Positions 48,300 to 61,467 of a stretch of 64,000 bases of DNA are shown piece by piece. Each line of letters starts with the position of its first letter. Position 1 is the first letter of the stretch. The notes under the pieces were generated by a model, which saw only the letters and a program-made list of their open reading frames with translations, was not told the origin of the DNA and did not search any database. This DNA comes from Nepenthes gracilis (Eukaryota; Streptophyta; Magnoliopsida; Caryophyllales; Nepenthaceae). The stretch is taken from contig BSYO01000024.1 in the NCBI GenBank assembly GCA_033239525.1, forward strand, positions 12,147,268-12,211,267. The letters run 5' to 3'. Both the position numbers and the translations under genes were made by a program.

Positions 48300-49041
48300 T
48301 TGAGAAATTTTCTTAATGAAAAGAGGATGGCAGCTCCTCCCCAAATGGAGGAGAAGGTTGAAAGGATTTGGCAGCGTAATTTTGGAGAAGACGCCGGAGG
48401 AAGAATCGTGGATTTGCAAAGATCTTCATTTACAATGGAGATCCGAACACATTCACTTTCGCATAAATTTAAGATGCCGACCCTGAATCCATATGATGAA
48501 AGTTCTAACCTTATGGATCATCTGGACCATTTTTATACTCTTCTAAGATTTCAAGGCTTAGATAAGGCAGCGATGTATCTTTGCTTTCCCCTTACTCTAA
48601 AAGAAGATGCCTGAACATAGTTCTATCGGTTTTAGCCGAACTTCATCATGACCTTCCAGGATCTAGCCGATGGTTTTCTATTCCAATTTACCTTCAACAG
48701 AATGGAGGAGAAGTAGCCATGACATCTAACTCAGGTTAAGTAAGGACCAAATGAAAGTTTAAAGAAGTTCCTAGTCAAGTTCACAATCGAGGCCAAAAAA
48801 ATTTCAAAGCTCACCGATGAGGTGAAGCTTAGTGATTTCATATCTACGTTGGTGCCCGGTGACTTCTTCAAGTATCTCGCCCATAAAGACACACAAACTT
48901 TCAGAGAGGATGAGGCTATTACTCAAGTCTATATAGCGGTCAAAGAAGCCAATGAGATAAAACGACTAAAACAAAGGAACCAGTTTCACCAAAAAACAGT
49001 GGAAGGAAAGAGATACTCCGAATATCATATTATAGTCATTT
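48300..49041 (+). pseudogene. Gypsy gag remnant
   Basis: Frames around 48420-48614 and 48640-49010 read as Tat-type gag (retrotrans_gag family). Blocks include HKFKMPTLNPYDESSNLMDH, LLRFQGLDKAAMYLCFPLTL, then after a stop FIMTFQDLADGFLFQFTFNR, ESLKKFLVKFTIEAKKISKL and KLSDFISTLVPGDFFKYLAH. Stops at about 48612 and 48716 and frame changes break it. No zinc knuckle or protease follows; the similarity ends near 49020. Confidence 0.8.
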
Positions 49042-49254
49042 AAAATAGAAATTAGATTTCCTACATCTAGTTTATTGTCTATTTTGTTAGGACTGATTAG
49101 TCTACAATAAGTAATCAATTCAAATAAGGATTGAGTTAATTGATTTATTTTTTACTTAATCATGATTTTGTTTTGGATCAGTTGAAGTCTCCCGGAGCAT
49201 CTCATGAATGTGGATGTTCACATCTTAACCCTTGCAATATTCTTTTTGGATAAC

Positions 49255-49366
<112 letters not shown>

Positions 49367-50931
49367 TTAATGCATAAATAAAGTTTTGATTTCAATTAAT
49401 TTGATCAAAAAAATTTAAAGTGATCAATTTTTTAGTTAAATTAGTGATAATTATAATTTTGGGTCATGAGATTTAAAAATCTAATTATTTGGAGTTGTTT
49501 TTGGAAGAATTTAGTCTAAGCTAGAATATTGAACGAATTATCGAAATGAGATAGAGTATAGTATAGAGAAACACACTAATGAAATTTAAATCAGAGGTAA
49601 TCATTGTTTGAGTCGGAAGAGAATAATATTAGTTAAAGGTTATAAAGATAATTATAACTTTGGATGGCATCCTTTAAAGGCTATATAAGTTTTATCGAGT
49701 TATGATATATTATTAAAATGTGATAACAATCAAGTATATGCTGGTAAGGAGTAACCATTAATTTATGATGGATGTGTTTGAAGATTGTTAATTTACTAAT
49801 TCATGAAATATTTTACGATGGTTGTACTTAAAAGATAAACCATATAAAGGATTCGAAGAATTCAATAAGAGTATTTGATACAGTACAATTACTAGTGTCT
49901 TGTAGAATTGACCTATATTGAACAATCAAAAGCAGGTTGAGGTTATAGAATGATTTAAGTTGTGATTGACGACAGTATTATTGAGGTCGACGACAGTATG
50001 CAATGAAGTGGGATGCTAGTACTTCAATTAACGATTTAAGTTATATAAAATAGTTGTACTGGAGTTGCATTTGGAGGATAAGTTTAAATGTTATTGTTAT
50101 AAGTGGGTAATGCAATTACTAGTTAATTATGAGAACGTTAAAAATCAGAAAAAATTGTGGACTCGATTTGTGCAAATACTAGGTAGAAAGAGACTCTTTT
50201 GATATTAATATTTCAGTAGTGTGTGTATAACCTATTGCATGTTAAAATTATGTGCTATTAGTTTTGAAGGGAGTAAAGATTTGATGAATATTTGATTCAA
50301 ATAGAAATGGTTCTCTAAGTAAAAGTATCGGTGATTAATTGAGGATCAAGACCTATATTTTAAGGACATAATTCTTTTAAGGGGAGAGAATTGTAACATA
50401 TTAAATATTTTTGAGTTTATTATTTTATAAAAATAAATTATCTAATTAATTTTGATAATTTTTTACTATTTTAATAATTATTTTGGGTTTAAATTTAATA
50501 ATTGGGTTAAAATATGAATTTAGAGTATTTGAATCGTTGAATTGTGTTTAAATACTTAAACCATTAATTTGAATTAATAGTTGAGTTTGAGTATTTTAAC
50601 AATTAAATTTAGTTTAGAGTAATTAATATATTTGATTGAGTTAGCTTAATTTTAGGTCTAATTAATCAAGTGAACTATCATATATTTAAGTTATATGAAT
50701 TTTAGTATATTAAAATTTATTAATGTAAACTATAATTATAAAATTAAATTTAAAGAGGGGTCAAAATATTTAAAATTAATATTAAAAATTTAAGTATTAT
50801 TATAAGATTAATTAATTAATTAGCATTTTAATAAGTATATAAATAACTGTGATATAATAATTATTTATGATAATAAATATAAAATAATAATAATAAATGT
50901 TATTAAATATTATAATAATATTGATAAAGGG

Positions 50932-51016
<85 letters not shown>
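50932..51016 (+). repeat. (AAT)n microsatellite, about 28 units
   Basis: A second long AAT run. Minus-strand frames through it read as poly-Tyr or poly-Leu and are artefacts. Confidence 0.95.
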
Positions 51017-51018
<2 letters not shown>

Positions 51019-52328
51019 GGAAATGGGCGTGAGGGATGCGGCAAGGGGAAAGGAAGGAATCAATGTCGAAAATGAAAATTGATAACCCTAACACAAATTA
51101 CTTTCCATTATTTAAGTGAGATAATCGATGAATTGAGAAGGGGAGAACGCAAGCCAAAGAAGGAAGCCGTGCACAATCCGAAGCAGAACGAAGCTACTGT
51201 TACCATCGTTAATCGGTGTCGAAGGGAGTGTTACCATGACTGTTCGAAGCCGTCACCATCTTTGTAATTGAAGTCACCATCATGAGTTAGGTTGAAGCCA
51301 CCACTGCCACCGCCGCCGCTAAATCCTAGATGTGCTATAGTTTCAGGCAAGTTGATTTGAGATTCTTTACAAGTAATCTTCCATTTTTTGCAAGAAATAT
51401 CCTAATTATTGCAAGTAAATCCTTCTCCTCTTATTATTGATCGTATTTCTTTGCTGGATGCCTTGATTTCGTGGGATTCGATCGCATTTCATCGTGAGCC
51501 CATTTGTTGGGTAGAAACAAAGCCTTCGGCTCGGGTGATGAAGAATCAATGATATTGATGCATAATAATTAGTATATTGATGTTATAAAACCTTGTTTAC
51601 ATGTTATAAGATAGAAATTTTATATGGTTACTCTCCTATTTTGATTCTCGGGTACGAAAGGAATGAACTGGAAAAACATAACTTAATGTTCTGTTTGGGT
51701 GATTGTGCGAAATAGTGAATAGGATGTAGGAATATATATATATATATATATGAACATGAATAATTGGTAAAATAAATATTAGCGTATTATGTAATGGTAA
51801 ATATATGTGTACATATTTTAGAATACAAGTTGATTTATAAAACGTAGTTAAAATTATTATATAGTTTTGTTGGAAATTATTAGACAAATTTGGGATGATT
51901 GAATTAGATTTGGTGATAATAAGCTTGTTTGTCGGTGATAATTAAGATATGGTTTTGATGATAGGATCCATATATTTGAACAGAATGAAAAATTAGATAA
52001 ATGTTTAAATTGGTCAAAATACATATATTTTTTGGTTCTCTTTTGTTCTTTTATCATTCCGCGATAAATTCTTTTGTATTAATCTTGATGGCGTGAGTAC
52101 GGTCCTTGCCAGTACCAAACGACATTTCTATCGTTGTACTTGTAAAACCTCTTTTGCGTTATATTTAATTGCGTGAGTATTTAGATTATTGACTTTCTAG
52201 GGTCAATGTTAAGGAGAGCGTATAAAAATATTGAAGTATCTAGTCGAATGGAAGGTTACGATACCTTAGTGTGGTTTACACTTATTCGATACTGATTTTC
52301 ATATCATTGTGATAATGAGTTATATTAT

Positions 52329-53775
52329 TTATTGTGGAGTGATGCTTATATCAACTTGTTCGAGAGTTGCTTCAGTCTCGGCCTCGGGCATGGGACCCTC
52401 CAAAAGCGGCACGTCTGCCACAATGAGTTGTCCTTTGGTCTCGACTTCAAGTTGGACCTTGGACGCTAGGGGCTTGGTAGATTGTACCTCTACAACTTTA
52501 GCATGAAGTTTCGAGGTGACAACTTCAGCCATGTTGGTCACCTAGAACTCAAGTAGCAGCATTCCCTTAGCCTCACCAGATTGAGTCTCACTGATTTAGG
52601 ATGGGCCCTCAGCAAAAGTAGTGGGAATGTCGGGCAGAGACTCCTCGAATAGTGGAGACAGAATGGCCGAAACCCCATATGAAGTGAGAGTTTGGGCAAG
52701 GAATGGCTTGACTTCAGCCACCTCCTCAGCAAAAGACTCCAAAGGCTCATAACCTTCAACTGGTCTGACGACTCCAGGAGTTTTGACCAAGGAAGACGTA
52801 GAAGTCGAATCCAGTTTGACTGATAGGCATTTTCTCCATATTAATTGGTCAATGGTGGCCTTGTTTTCAGAAGTGGAATCAGCTGAGGCCTCTTTATTTT
52901 TTGGCACTATGGCTGACGGCTCTGTTATTTGAATGGCCTTCGCCTTTGAGGCCTCTTTGTCTTAAGGCATTTTGGCCGACGGCTCTTTTATTTTAAGGGC
53001 CTTAACCTTTCTCTTATACTTTCTCCTACGAATCGACAGTTTCGCAAAAGCCTCCAACCCCTCAACAACATACTTCCATTTATCCTGAGTAAGGGATTCG
53101 GCAAACAACCATCGATTTTATTTTTTTATTATTTTTGTTAAAGGTTGTAGCCTTTTTTTGAATAAGGTCTGTCAACGCTTAGGCCGCCTTCTTCTCATGA
53201 TGAAAAGCATCAGTTTAAAAGGAAGTAGAGACCCGACACCACTCGTTGCAGAGTTCCCATACAAGAGGAACTGCCAAGTAAAAAAATTGATCTTTCCAAC
53301 TCTTTGTGAAGTCAGGGTTTCCTCTACTTAAACCAAACTTCGGCCTCAGAGAGATTGTAATGCAGTCTTGTCCACGTTGGAAACGAAATATAACTTTCAC
53401 GGCCATAGCATTAAATGCCAGGTCGTGAATCCGGGCAAAAATACATAAAGAAACAAGATACCTCACGCCATTTGGCTGAAAACTGGCTATCGGTATATGA
53501 AACTCCACCATTATTTTGTACAACTCAGGAGCCAGTGGAAATCGGAGACCACCTTTTAAATAGGTCTCATACACAGTGATATAACTTTTCGATGGAAAAG
53601 AAACTCGTCCACTTACTCCAGGCAAAAGATATATCAAAGAACTCAGAATTTGGTATCGAACTCGAAGATATTCCACGTTTATGGAAGTCAAAATGCACTG
53701 AATATCTTTAACATTGGGAGCCATTGGAATGGAAAACCCCTGACAACGAATGAAAATGGCAAAAGGAAATTTCAA
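52329..53775 (-). pseudogene. Antisense ORF of a Tat-type retrotransposon ('putative gypsy type transposon' family)
   Basis: The longest open part is 53775-53215, 186 residues starting MKFPFAIFI. It contains GGLRFPLAPELYKIMVEFHI and FQPNGVRYLVSLCIFARIHD, which match the plant family annotated as putative gypsy type transposon / plant transposon protein (LRFPLHPF...PNGWR pattern). Further minus-strand frames continue it: WKYVVEGLEAFAKLSIRRRK near 53080-53020, then an acidic, repeat-bearing tail (52907-52596 and 52541-52329) with KNKEASADS-like and PLASKVQLEVETKGQL text. Stops near 53215 and 52960 break it. Position (before the right LTR) and orientation (opposite to gag) agree with the extra antisense ORF of Tat-lineage elements. 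Confidence 0.7.
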
Positions 53776-54201
53776 ATGAGAACGAGGAAGATGAAGGAAT
53801 CAAAAGTATTTGGCAAAGGCTTGGATGGCTATTTATAGATGGAGAATGAGGCTCGAAATGACACTGTTAAATTTGAAATTCAAAAGATGTGCCTCATGAT
53901 GACACTAATACGTGTCAACCGCCCATTAGCTTTGCCGCACGTCAAATCGTCCGATGTCAATAATGATGACTTGTGTGTTTCCAATGAGCCATCTGAAGAG
54001 GCGTGCATTTAATGCAGCGGTTGATGGCAAGGATAGAGACCGTCGGGTTAACTCTCCTCATTTGGCGGAAGCCTTCGGACTGAAAGTTTTTGTTCGACGA
54101 GCTAATGAAACTCGTTAAATTAAACTGCGACCTTGGATAGAAATTATTTTCGAACTTCATACTAGAATGCTGAATTTCAAGCCTCTTAGCATGGGGGCTA
54201 G

Positions 54202-54870
54202 TGATGAGTATTGTATTCGACGATCCAAATAAATCGGCCCAAAATGATTCTAAGCTAGAGGACAAATTTCAGCCGCCTAAACCATCTACACAGCCCATTT
54301 CAACGAATTTAACCGACACCATTAAGCAGTTTAATTTTGTGATCAAGCCAAAACTAATTTAACGGCCATGGCGATTTCTTACTCTCATCTCGTAACGACC
54401 TCGGGCGTTTGTTGAAACCGCCATCAGAATAAAACTTATTCATCCGACAGTTTCCTATACAGTTGACAGAGAGAATCAAACGTCGCTCAACTCCTATAAA
54501 AACCCATCCTGTTCAACAGGAAGGGGGATCCCACGATTATTCAATACTTTCTTAGAGAAAGAAAAAAGATAACTTTAATATGCCAAGAGCGCATTCTCTT
54601 TCTCAATTTAAGACACTTTTACAAGAGCGCAAGCTCTCAGACAAAAACATACACATTGCTACATCCACTATTATTTCTTTTATTTAAGAAAGATATTAAT
54701 TTGAGTATCGGAGGATATATCAAGGAGTGAGTCCCGCCAATCCTTTAACTTTATTTTGTAATTGCACAACATTCAAATTAAAGACGTATGGAGACCGAGC
54801 ACATTTAACTCCAATGGACAAAATTCAAATCATCATATCTGTACAACAATTAGGATCCTCAGACGCATTA
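54202..54870 (+). repeat. Right LTR of the 47080 element
   Basis: 669 bp, collinear with the left LTR, with many scattered substitutions, so the insertion is fairly old. The final CATCA has become CATTA. Confidence 0.85.
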
Positions 54871-55559
54871 GTAATAATCTATTTAATTGATAAATTTAAT
54901 TAATTTTTGTAAATCAAATTAATAACTAATTAAAAAAATCAAATTAATTTTAATAATTAAAATTTCTTAGCCAAACTAGTCTATACCCCCTTCCACACTG
55001 CATCAAAAACCCTTTGACGCAATAAACTAATATTGACTTTAACCATTCAAACTTAATCGCACAAAAAAACATAATTTTCTGTTTTTTATTTTTATTTATT
55101 CATTTTAATTCTCTTCATGTTAATAATCTATTTAATCGATAAATTTAATTAATTTTTGCAAATACAAAATAAAATTATTTTAAAAAAATAGTAGTCTGAC
55201 TTAGTTTACAGAGATAAAATTAGTTTTCAAAGTCTGCCCATAGTAGGAAAGGAACCGGGGACCTCAACAACTAGGTTGAACTTTAACAATTTTTTTTTTT
55301 AAATATAAAATTATTTTTTGATTATTTTAAAAATAATATAAATATTTTAATATTTAAAACTATAATTAAAATTTTGTGACAATGAAAATTAGAAATAAAA
55401 TTCATAGTACCCAAAGGGAATATTTTTGTATATTAATTTAGACATTTTAGGATTTCTTGAACACAAAATAAATTTGCAAATTAAATTATTATGGATTAAG
55501 AGATATTTTAACAAACAAATAAATAAAATATAATTTAGAAGTTATTTTATTATTAATAT

Positions 55560-56548
55560 TGTTCGTCCCCCTGTCCGCTTCTGCAAATGCGGATTACAGG
55601 AGCCTTCAATTCTTTTTAAGACGCTAAGGCAGCCGTCGGTGAAGGTCCATCTTTCATCTCTATGAACACTGACTTACAACACAAACAACGAACAAGAGGT
55701 CGAGTCCTCGCGAGATTCTCCCACCGGCGCCGCTCCGACGCTCAAGTCAGCAAGTTCCCGCAATGAACGAAAATGACGCACACTAAAGGGCGGTGCGTGA
55801 ATGAATACTGTGAAAGCGTTAGAGATGCTCGTGTAATGGTATGGAGAATGCGGTGAGCAGGTTGTAGAAGGTCTGGCTTCCTTGGTGCACCGCAGTGGGT
55901 GGCTGACTTTTCCGTAGTCTGAGTAGACGTGGGGTGAGTAATCGTGAGCTAGCTCGTGATAGACAGAAGTGAGTCAATCCTCAGTTCCAGCTCGTTACTT
56001 TCTTGTGATCAAGTTGAGAAGAAGGAAGCTCAGAGTTCGTTGAGTTCGATTTGGAATTGGAATCAGAATTCAAAAAGAGGATCCTTTTCTCTGTGGGGTG
56101 CGAGGGCCCTTATAGGCCGCTCTCCCTTGGACTCTGGGTGCCAGAACGCCCGTTGTGAGGGATTCCGCGCCGCTGGTCACTGTTGTGAACCGCCGGTCAT
56201 GTCGGTTGTCCTCTTGCAGTGGCTGGCACACTTCTAAGCGCTGCCTGCCACGCCCGATTTTTTTCTGAGCGGGGATTTGTTAATTGCCTGCAGGCGGCTG
56301 CGGGAGCCGTTGGCGCTACACCAGCCACTCTTCTATTTGCTAGTCTTTCTGTCTTTTCGCCCGGTTTCTCGGCAACGCATTAAATGCGTTGCAGAGTTCC
56401 ATTGCCTTCTGCCAGCATAGGCTCTACACGCGTCTCCCGACTACTGGGCTGGGCTGATTATCCCACGTGGGCTTTTGGACCTTTCGTGGGCCACGAAATC
56501 CTTCATGGGCTTGAAAATTTTTCATGGGACAGGACATGGGACCCAACA
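55560..56548. mobile_element. Solo LTR, TGTT...AACA type
   Basis: The 989-bp GC-richer block begins TGTTCGTCCCCC and ends GGGACCCAACA. Perfect 5-bp duplications AATAT lie at 55555-55559 and 56549-56553. No coding similarity was found. Read from the right it starts TGTTGGGTCCC, a familiar plant LTR start, so the minus orientation is likely but not certain. Confidence 0.8.
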
Positions 56549-56975
56549 AATATGAATCCAAGAAAATTGACAAAATGTGAATTCGTACGTCAAACTCAAT
56601 TGTGAATGCATCCATGAAAAGAAATTGAGCATATACTATTATTAAATATATTATTTTTTGTAAGTAATTTTTTATTACATGCTATATACTAAAATAATAT
56701 GTACTAAATTATTGTCAAAATAAATATTATAGAATCATAAATTATTTTGTAAAGTTTTATTAGAATAGATTTTGGCCTAACAATCATTTGGAGTGTTTGG
56801 TTTAAATTATTATTATATTGTCATTTTAAACATATATATATATATATTCATATCGTTTGATATTAATCATAACACATCAACTTAAATTAATTTATTAAAA
56901 TATTAGTAGGATTAATATTTTACATATAATATATTTGATGGTGGGTGGCGACAGTGACTGAAGAATTAAATAAAA

Positions 56976-57335
56976 GATCTTTAATCATCTTAAAATCTGA
57001 TTATTATAAAAATATGTCTAATTTACTTACCTTAAAAATTTATTTTTCTCATAATTAAAATTAATTTTTTACTAAAAGTTAATTTAAAAAAAAATAAACA
57101 CTCCCTTTATATAAAAAAAAATACTTTTTAAACTTAAAAAAGGGTTTTTAAAATTAAAAACAGGATCTTTAATCATATTCAAATCTGATTTTTATAAAAA
57201 TATGACCAATTTACTTGCCTTAAAAATTTATTTTCTCATAATTAAAATTAACTTTTGACTAAAAGTTAATTTTAATCATAAATAAACACCCCCTTTATAT
57301 AAAAAAAATATTTTTTAAACTTGCAAACGTTTTTT
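56976..57335 (+). repeat. 188-bp tandem duplication upstream of the receptor gene
   Basis: GATCTTTAATCAT occurs at 56976 and 57164. Both copies run through AATCTGATT..TATAAAAATATG, TTAAAAATTTATTTT, TAAAAGTTAATTT, AATAAACAC and CCCTTTATATAAAAAAAA, and end with TTTTTAAACTT. The second copy ends about 275 bp before the ATG at 57610. Confidence 0.85.
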
Positions 57336-57467
57336 TTTTTTTAAATATCAATTTAAAAGACCACTGAGAATTGCATGGAAGGAAACGATTTCCCCAGAGT
57401 CAATGAGTCTAGTCTGCGCTCTGTTCGCTTTTCCAGTCAACCTTCCACTCCTCTCAACACGCCAGGG

Positions 57468-57500
57468 TCTCTCTCCCTCTCTCTCTCTCTCTTTCTTCTC
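57468..57500 (+). repeat. CT-rich microsatellite in the leader of the receptor gene
   Basis: TCTCTCTCC followed by about ten CT units, 110-140 bp before the start codon. Such CT tracts are common in plant 5' UTRs and core promoters. Confidence 0.8.
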
Positions 57501-57609
57501 CATTTCCCTAGTTGTGCTCTTCCCTTTTATCTTAAGCCATCAGAATAAATGTCTGATGTAATAAAATACAACTAGTATCAAATTCCTGTTCTTCGGCACA
57601 ACACCCAAA

Positions 57610-60600
57610 ATGGGCAACTCCAGGTATGTGGCCTCCTTCTGCCTCCTATTTCTCTTCATCTTGTCCAGTTCTGTGCTGGCCCAGTTATCTTCAAACCAGA
57701 AATCCGCCATGGACAACCTCTACGAGCTCCTTCAGAATCAAACATTAGCGCTCCCATGGAGTGCCACAGCTGACCCGTGTTCATGGGCCGGTGTTACATG
57801 CAGTGCCGGCAACTCAACCATCACCGAGCTTTCTCTATCCAACTATGGCCTCCACAATTCTAATTTCTTGCCCCTCGTATGCAAAATCGATACATTAGAG
57901 GCTCTCGATGTCTCTAAGAACTCTCTCAGCTTAATCCCAGATGGGTTCTTCAAGAGTTGTGAAAATATTGAGGGATTCAAGCTGTTGAATTTTAGTTGGA
58001 ATGGGTTATCGGGTTTGCTGCCTAGTTTTAGCGGTTTCAGCAGCTTGCAGTCTTTAGACTTGTCTTATAATTTATTGAGTGGAGTTATTCAACTGCAATT
58101 GGATGGTTTAGATGATCTCAAGAGCTTGAATCTTAGTTTTAATAAGTTCAATGGGTCAATTCCAATCAACCTTGGGAAATCGAATGCGCTAGAGCAACTT
58201 CACCTCTCAACAAACCTGTTCGAAGGCTTAATACCAGAAGAACTTGCAAATTACTCCAACTTAACTCTAATTGACCTTAGCAACAATAAGCTTTCTGGCA
58301 ATCTGTCTTCTACAATCGGAAAGTTGCTCAATTTGGAAGTTCTACTACTGTCATCCAATTCTCTCACCGGTGAAATCCCCAGCATTCTTTCAAATATTCC
58401 CACTCTTAAGCGATTCGCGGCAAACCAGAACCGATTTAATGGTGGAATTCCATCTGGGATTACGAAATACCTAAAAAATTTGGATCTTAGTTATAATTAC
58501 TTGAGTGAGTCAATACCAAATGATCTTCTCTGCCAGCCAAATTTGCAGACTGTCGATCTGTCTTACAATTTACTGGAAGGGCCGATACCCAAAACTATGT
58601 CTTCGAATTTGACTAGGCTGAGACTTGGAAGCAATTTTCTAAATGGGTCAATTCCTTCTGCCATTTGTGATAAACTTCAGAATTTAGTTTATTTAGAGTT
58701 AGAAAATAATAGCTTGGGCGGATCAATCCCCCGTGGTCTGCGTTCGTGTAACAGCTTACAGTTGTTGAGCTTAGCTCAAAATCACTTCAACGGTGAATTG
58801 CCAAGAGAACTGGGTGACCTTAGACAGCTACAAGGTTTGGTGCTTCAAGCTAACAATTTTATTGGAGAATTTCCTTCTGAAATAACCCAGTTATCCCGCT
58901 TGTCGGTCTTGAATATTAGCTGGAATATGATTAATGGAACTATCCCTAGTTCAATTTCGAGCCTGAAAAACCTTGTATCCTTGGATCTGCAAGGCAACAA
59001 TCTAAGCGGTTCCATTCCCAGTAACATTGCAGATATGAATTCTCTGATGGAACTCCAGCTGGGGAAGAATAACCTTCGTGGAAGCATTCCTTTGATGCCC
59101 TTAAAATTACAGTATACTCTCAATTTCAGCAACAATCTGTTTGAAGGCACAATCCCACAATCTCTTCAGTCATTGCGTCAATTAGAGGTTTTGGATCTCT
59201 CAAACAACAATTTTTCAGGCAAAATTCCAGATTTTCTGACAAAAATGGACAGCCTAACTCAACTATTGCTTGCTAATAATAATCTATCTGGATCTGTTCC
59301 GACATTTAATTCGAGGGTCACCGTCACCACAAAGCCAGGAAATCTGGGTCTCACCAACCTTACAACAACAGCAAGCACTGCATCTCATCATAAGAAAACA
59401 TCCATAACTGTCCTCTTGGCTCTGGTTTTTGCTGCTGTGATTGCTGGTTTACTGTGTGTGGTGTCATTACTTCTCTCAAGACGATGCTGCAGGAAAAACA
59501 ATGGTGAAGTTCAGTCAAGAGATGATCCTCCATCTCCTTATCTCATGGAAGGTTATGTGTTGACAGCAAATGGCATCTACAGATCAGCCATCAACTTCAA
59601 CAAAGCCATGGAAGTGGTTTCCAACCCATTAAACATCTTGCTGAAGACCAGGTTTTCGACCTACTTCGAAGCCGTTATGCCCTCTGGGGCAAGGTATTTC
59701 ATCAAGAAACTCAACTGGAGTGACAAAATATTTCAGCCTGGTAGCCTTGAGAACTTTGGACAAGAGATTAAAGTTCTGGGAAAGTTGCACAATGCAAATA
59801 TCATGGCTCCTTTGGCCTATATGTTGACTACAGATAGTGCCTATCTCTTCTATGAATTTGCATATGAAGGTTCTCTCTGTGATGTTCTTCACAGCAGCTC
59901 CGGAACCACTTTAGATTGGGCAAGCCGTTATTGCATAGCTACTGGAGTTGCTCGAGGTCTCGCTTTTCTCCATGGATGCCCATCAGGCCCGATTCTCCTG
60001 TTTGATCTTTCAAGCCGAAGCATTTTGCTGAAGTCCATTACGGAGCCACAGATTGGAGATATTGAACTTTATAAGGTGATAGATCCCTCTAAAAGCACAG
60101 GCAGCATTTCAGCAGTGGCTGGCTCAGTTGGCTATATTCCTCCCGGTAAACAAATGTTTAATTCTGCTTCTTTCTTCCACTTTTTTGCCTGCAAATATCA
60201 TATGATGTCATCTCATACATGAAAATATGGATATTGGTATTGATTGCAGTCATATTTGATGATAAATATTAGTATTGGATATCACAGAAGCCAAAAAATT
60301 TTTCTTGCAATCACATCAAAGATGAGTTATGTACTCAAAATTAATAATCTTTAATTGTATGTTTACCTATTTAAGGAGTTTGAAGTTCATTTTATGAAAA
60401 TTAATCATTATATTCTCTTAGATCATTGAAAATAGTTTAAAACGTTTGATCCATGTATGATTTATACCTTTACAAATTTATGAATTTAAGTTTTTTTAGA
60501 ATATTTAGGTGTATTTAAGATGTATGAATTCATACTTTCAAGATTGAAGCAAAACAAAATGAACGGCTATTAAGTGTGATTTAAATTTGTTTTATCTGAA

Positions 60601-61467
60601 CGACTTGATTGAATACCTGTCTTGAAAATTCCGTGATGTGATTTAATATTAATTTTAAATAAAAGTTAGTGGCAGTAGCAGAAGGACCAGACCCAATACC
60701 CCCATGGTATGGATCTTTATATTTTTTAGCCCATTAGTTATGTGATATATATGACGTTTGCTCTAGAATTTTGATGGATTTTTAAAAACATAATTCTTTG
60801 CAATCAACATCTTATTGTTAACTCTATTTGTCAAAAACAGTGAATCCTTTCTTCCTTTGCTAGTGGTCTTTTCCCTTTGGGGTTTTTCCGTACAAATCTA
60901 ATGATTTGCTATGAAATTGATTATTATTTTTTTGTTGTTAATCTTTCAAATCCCTAAAAGCAACTAATATATGTTGGCTAATATACGGCGAAACATTCGG
61001 TGACATATTTGGATATATTCCATGTGTCAGAAAACCATTGGTGTTGGTAACTCCCGATACTGTCAGTCCATAACTAGCGATGTTTAAGGTCATTTGACAT
61101 TGTTTTTTCCTTTATTTGTGGTGCTGCAGAATATGCTTACACAATGAGGATAACAATGGCCGGAAATGTATATAGTTTTGGAGTCATTTTGCTGGAACTG
61201 CTAACAGGAAAACCGGCAGTTAGCGAGGGGACTGAATTGGCCAAATGGGTGTTAAGTAAATCAGCACATCAGCAACTGCAGCACAGGGATCACCTCCTAG
61301 ACTTCCGGCTCAAAACTTCGCCAGCTGCTAAAACCCAGATGCTCGTAATGCTTGAGATCGCTTTAGCTTGTGTTAGTTTCTCGCCGGAGGCAAGGCCGAC
61401 AATGAAGAGCGTGCTGTGGAGGCTGCTGAATGCACGATTTGCATCGGTTGGTGAGCCTGTGCGTTAA
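57610..61467 (+). CDS. LRR receptor-like protein with predicted pseudokinase domain (2 exons)
   Basis: Exons are 57610-60145 and 61130-61467 (GT/AG; the phase-1 intron splits the Glu of GYIPPEYAYT), giving 957 residues. A signal peptide lies at about 1-24 (cleavage near VLA/QLSS), followed by a cap with WSATADPCSWAGVTC, then about 20 leucine-rich repeats of plant type (LxGxIP) to about residue 575. A membrane helix lies at about 597-620 with a basic stop-transfer RRCCRK, and the kinase-like domain spans about 670-950. The fold seems kept (K699 in FIKKL, GYIPPEYAYT, YSFGVILLELLTGK), but the Gly-rich loop is absent. The HRD segment reads LFDLSSRS with Ser where Asn is expected, and DFG reads GDIE. 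It resembles the PXC3-type group (At2g41820) in these features, so signalling probably needs a partner kinase. The ligand is unknown. Intron retention would remove the C-lobe. Confidence 0.88.
60146..61129 (+). other. Intron of the LRR receptor gene (984 bp)
   Basis: The donor is GTAAAC and the acceptor GTGCTGCAG. It is AT-rich and shows no mobile element. Its position in the activation segment, splitting the PPE codon, is a common intron site among plant LRR receptor kinases. Confidence 0.85.

Noticed and set aside
50812..51094. Minus-strand frames with long Tyr or Leu runs
   Set aside because: They are direct translations of the AAT microsatellite and not genes.
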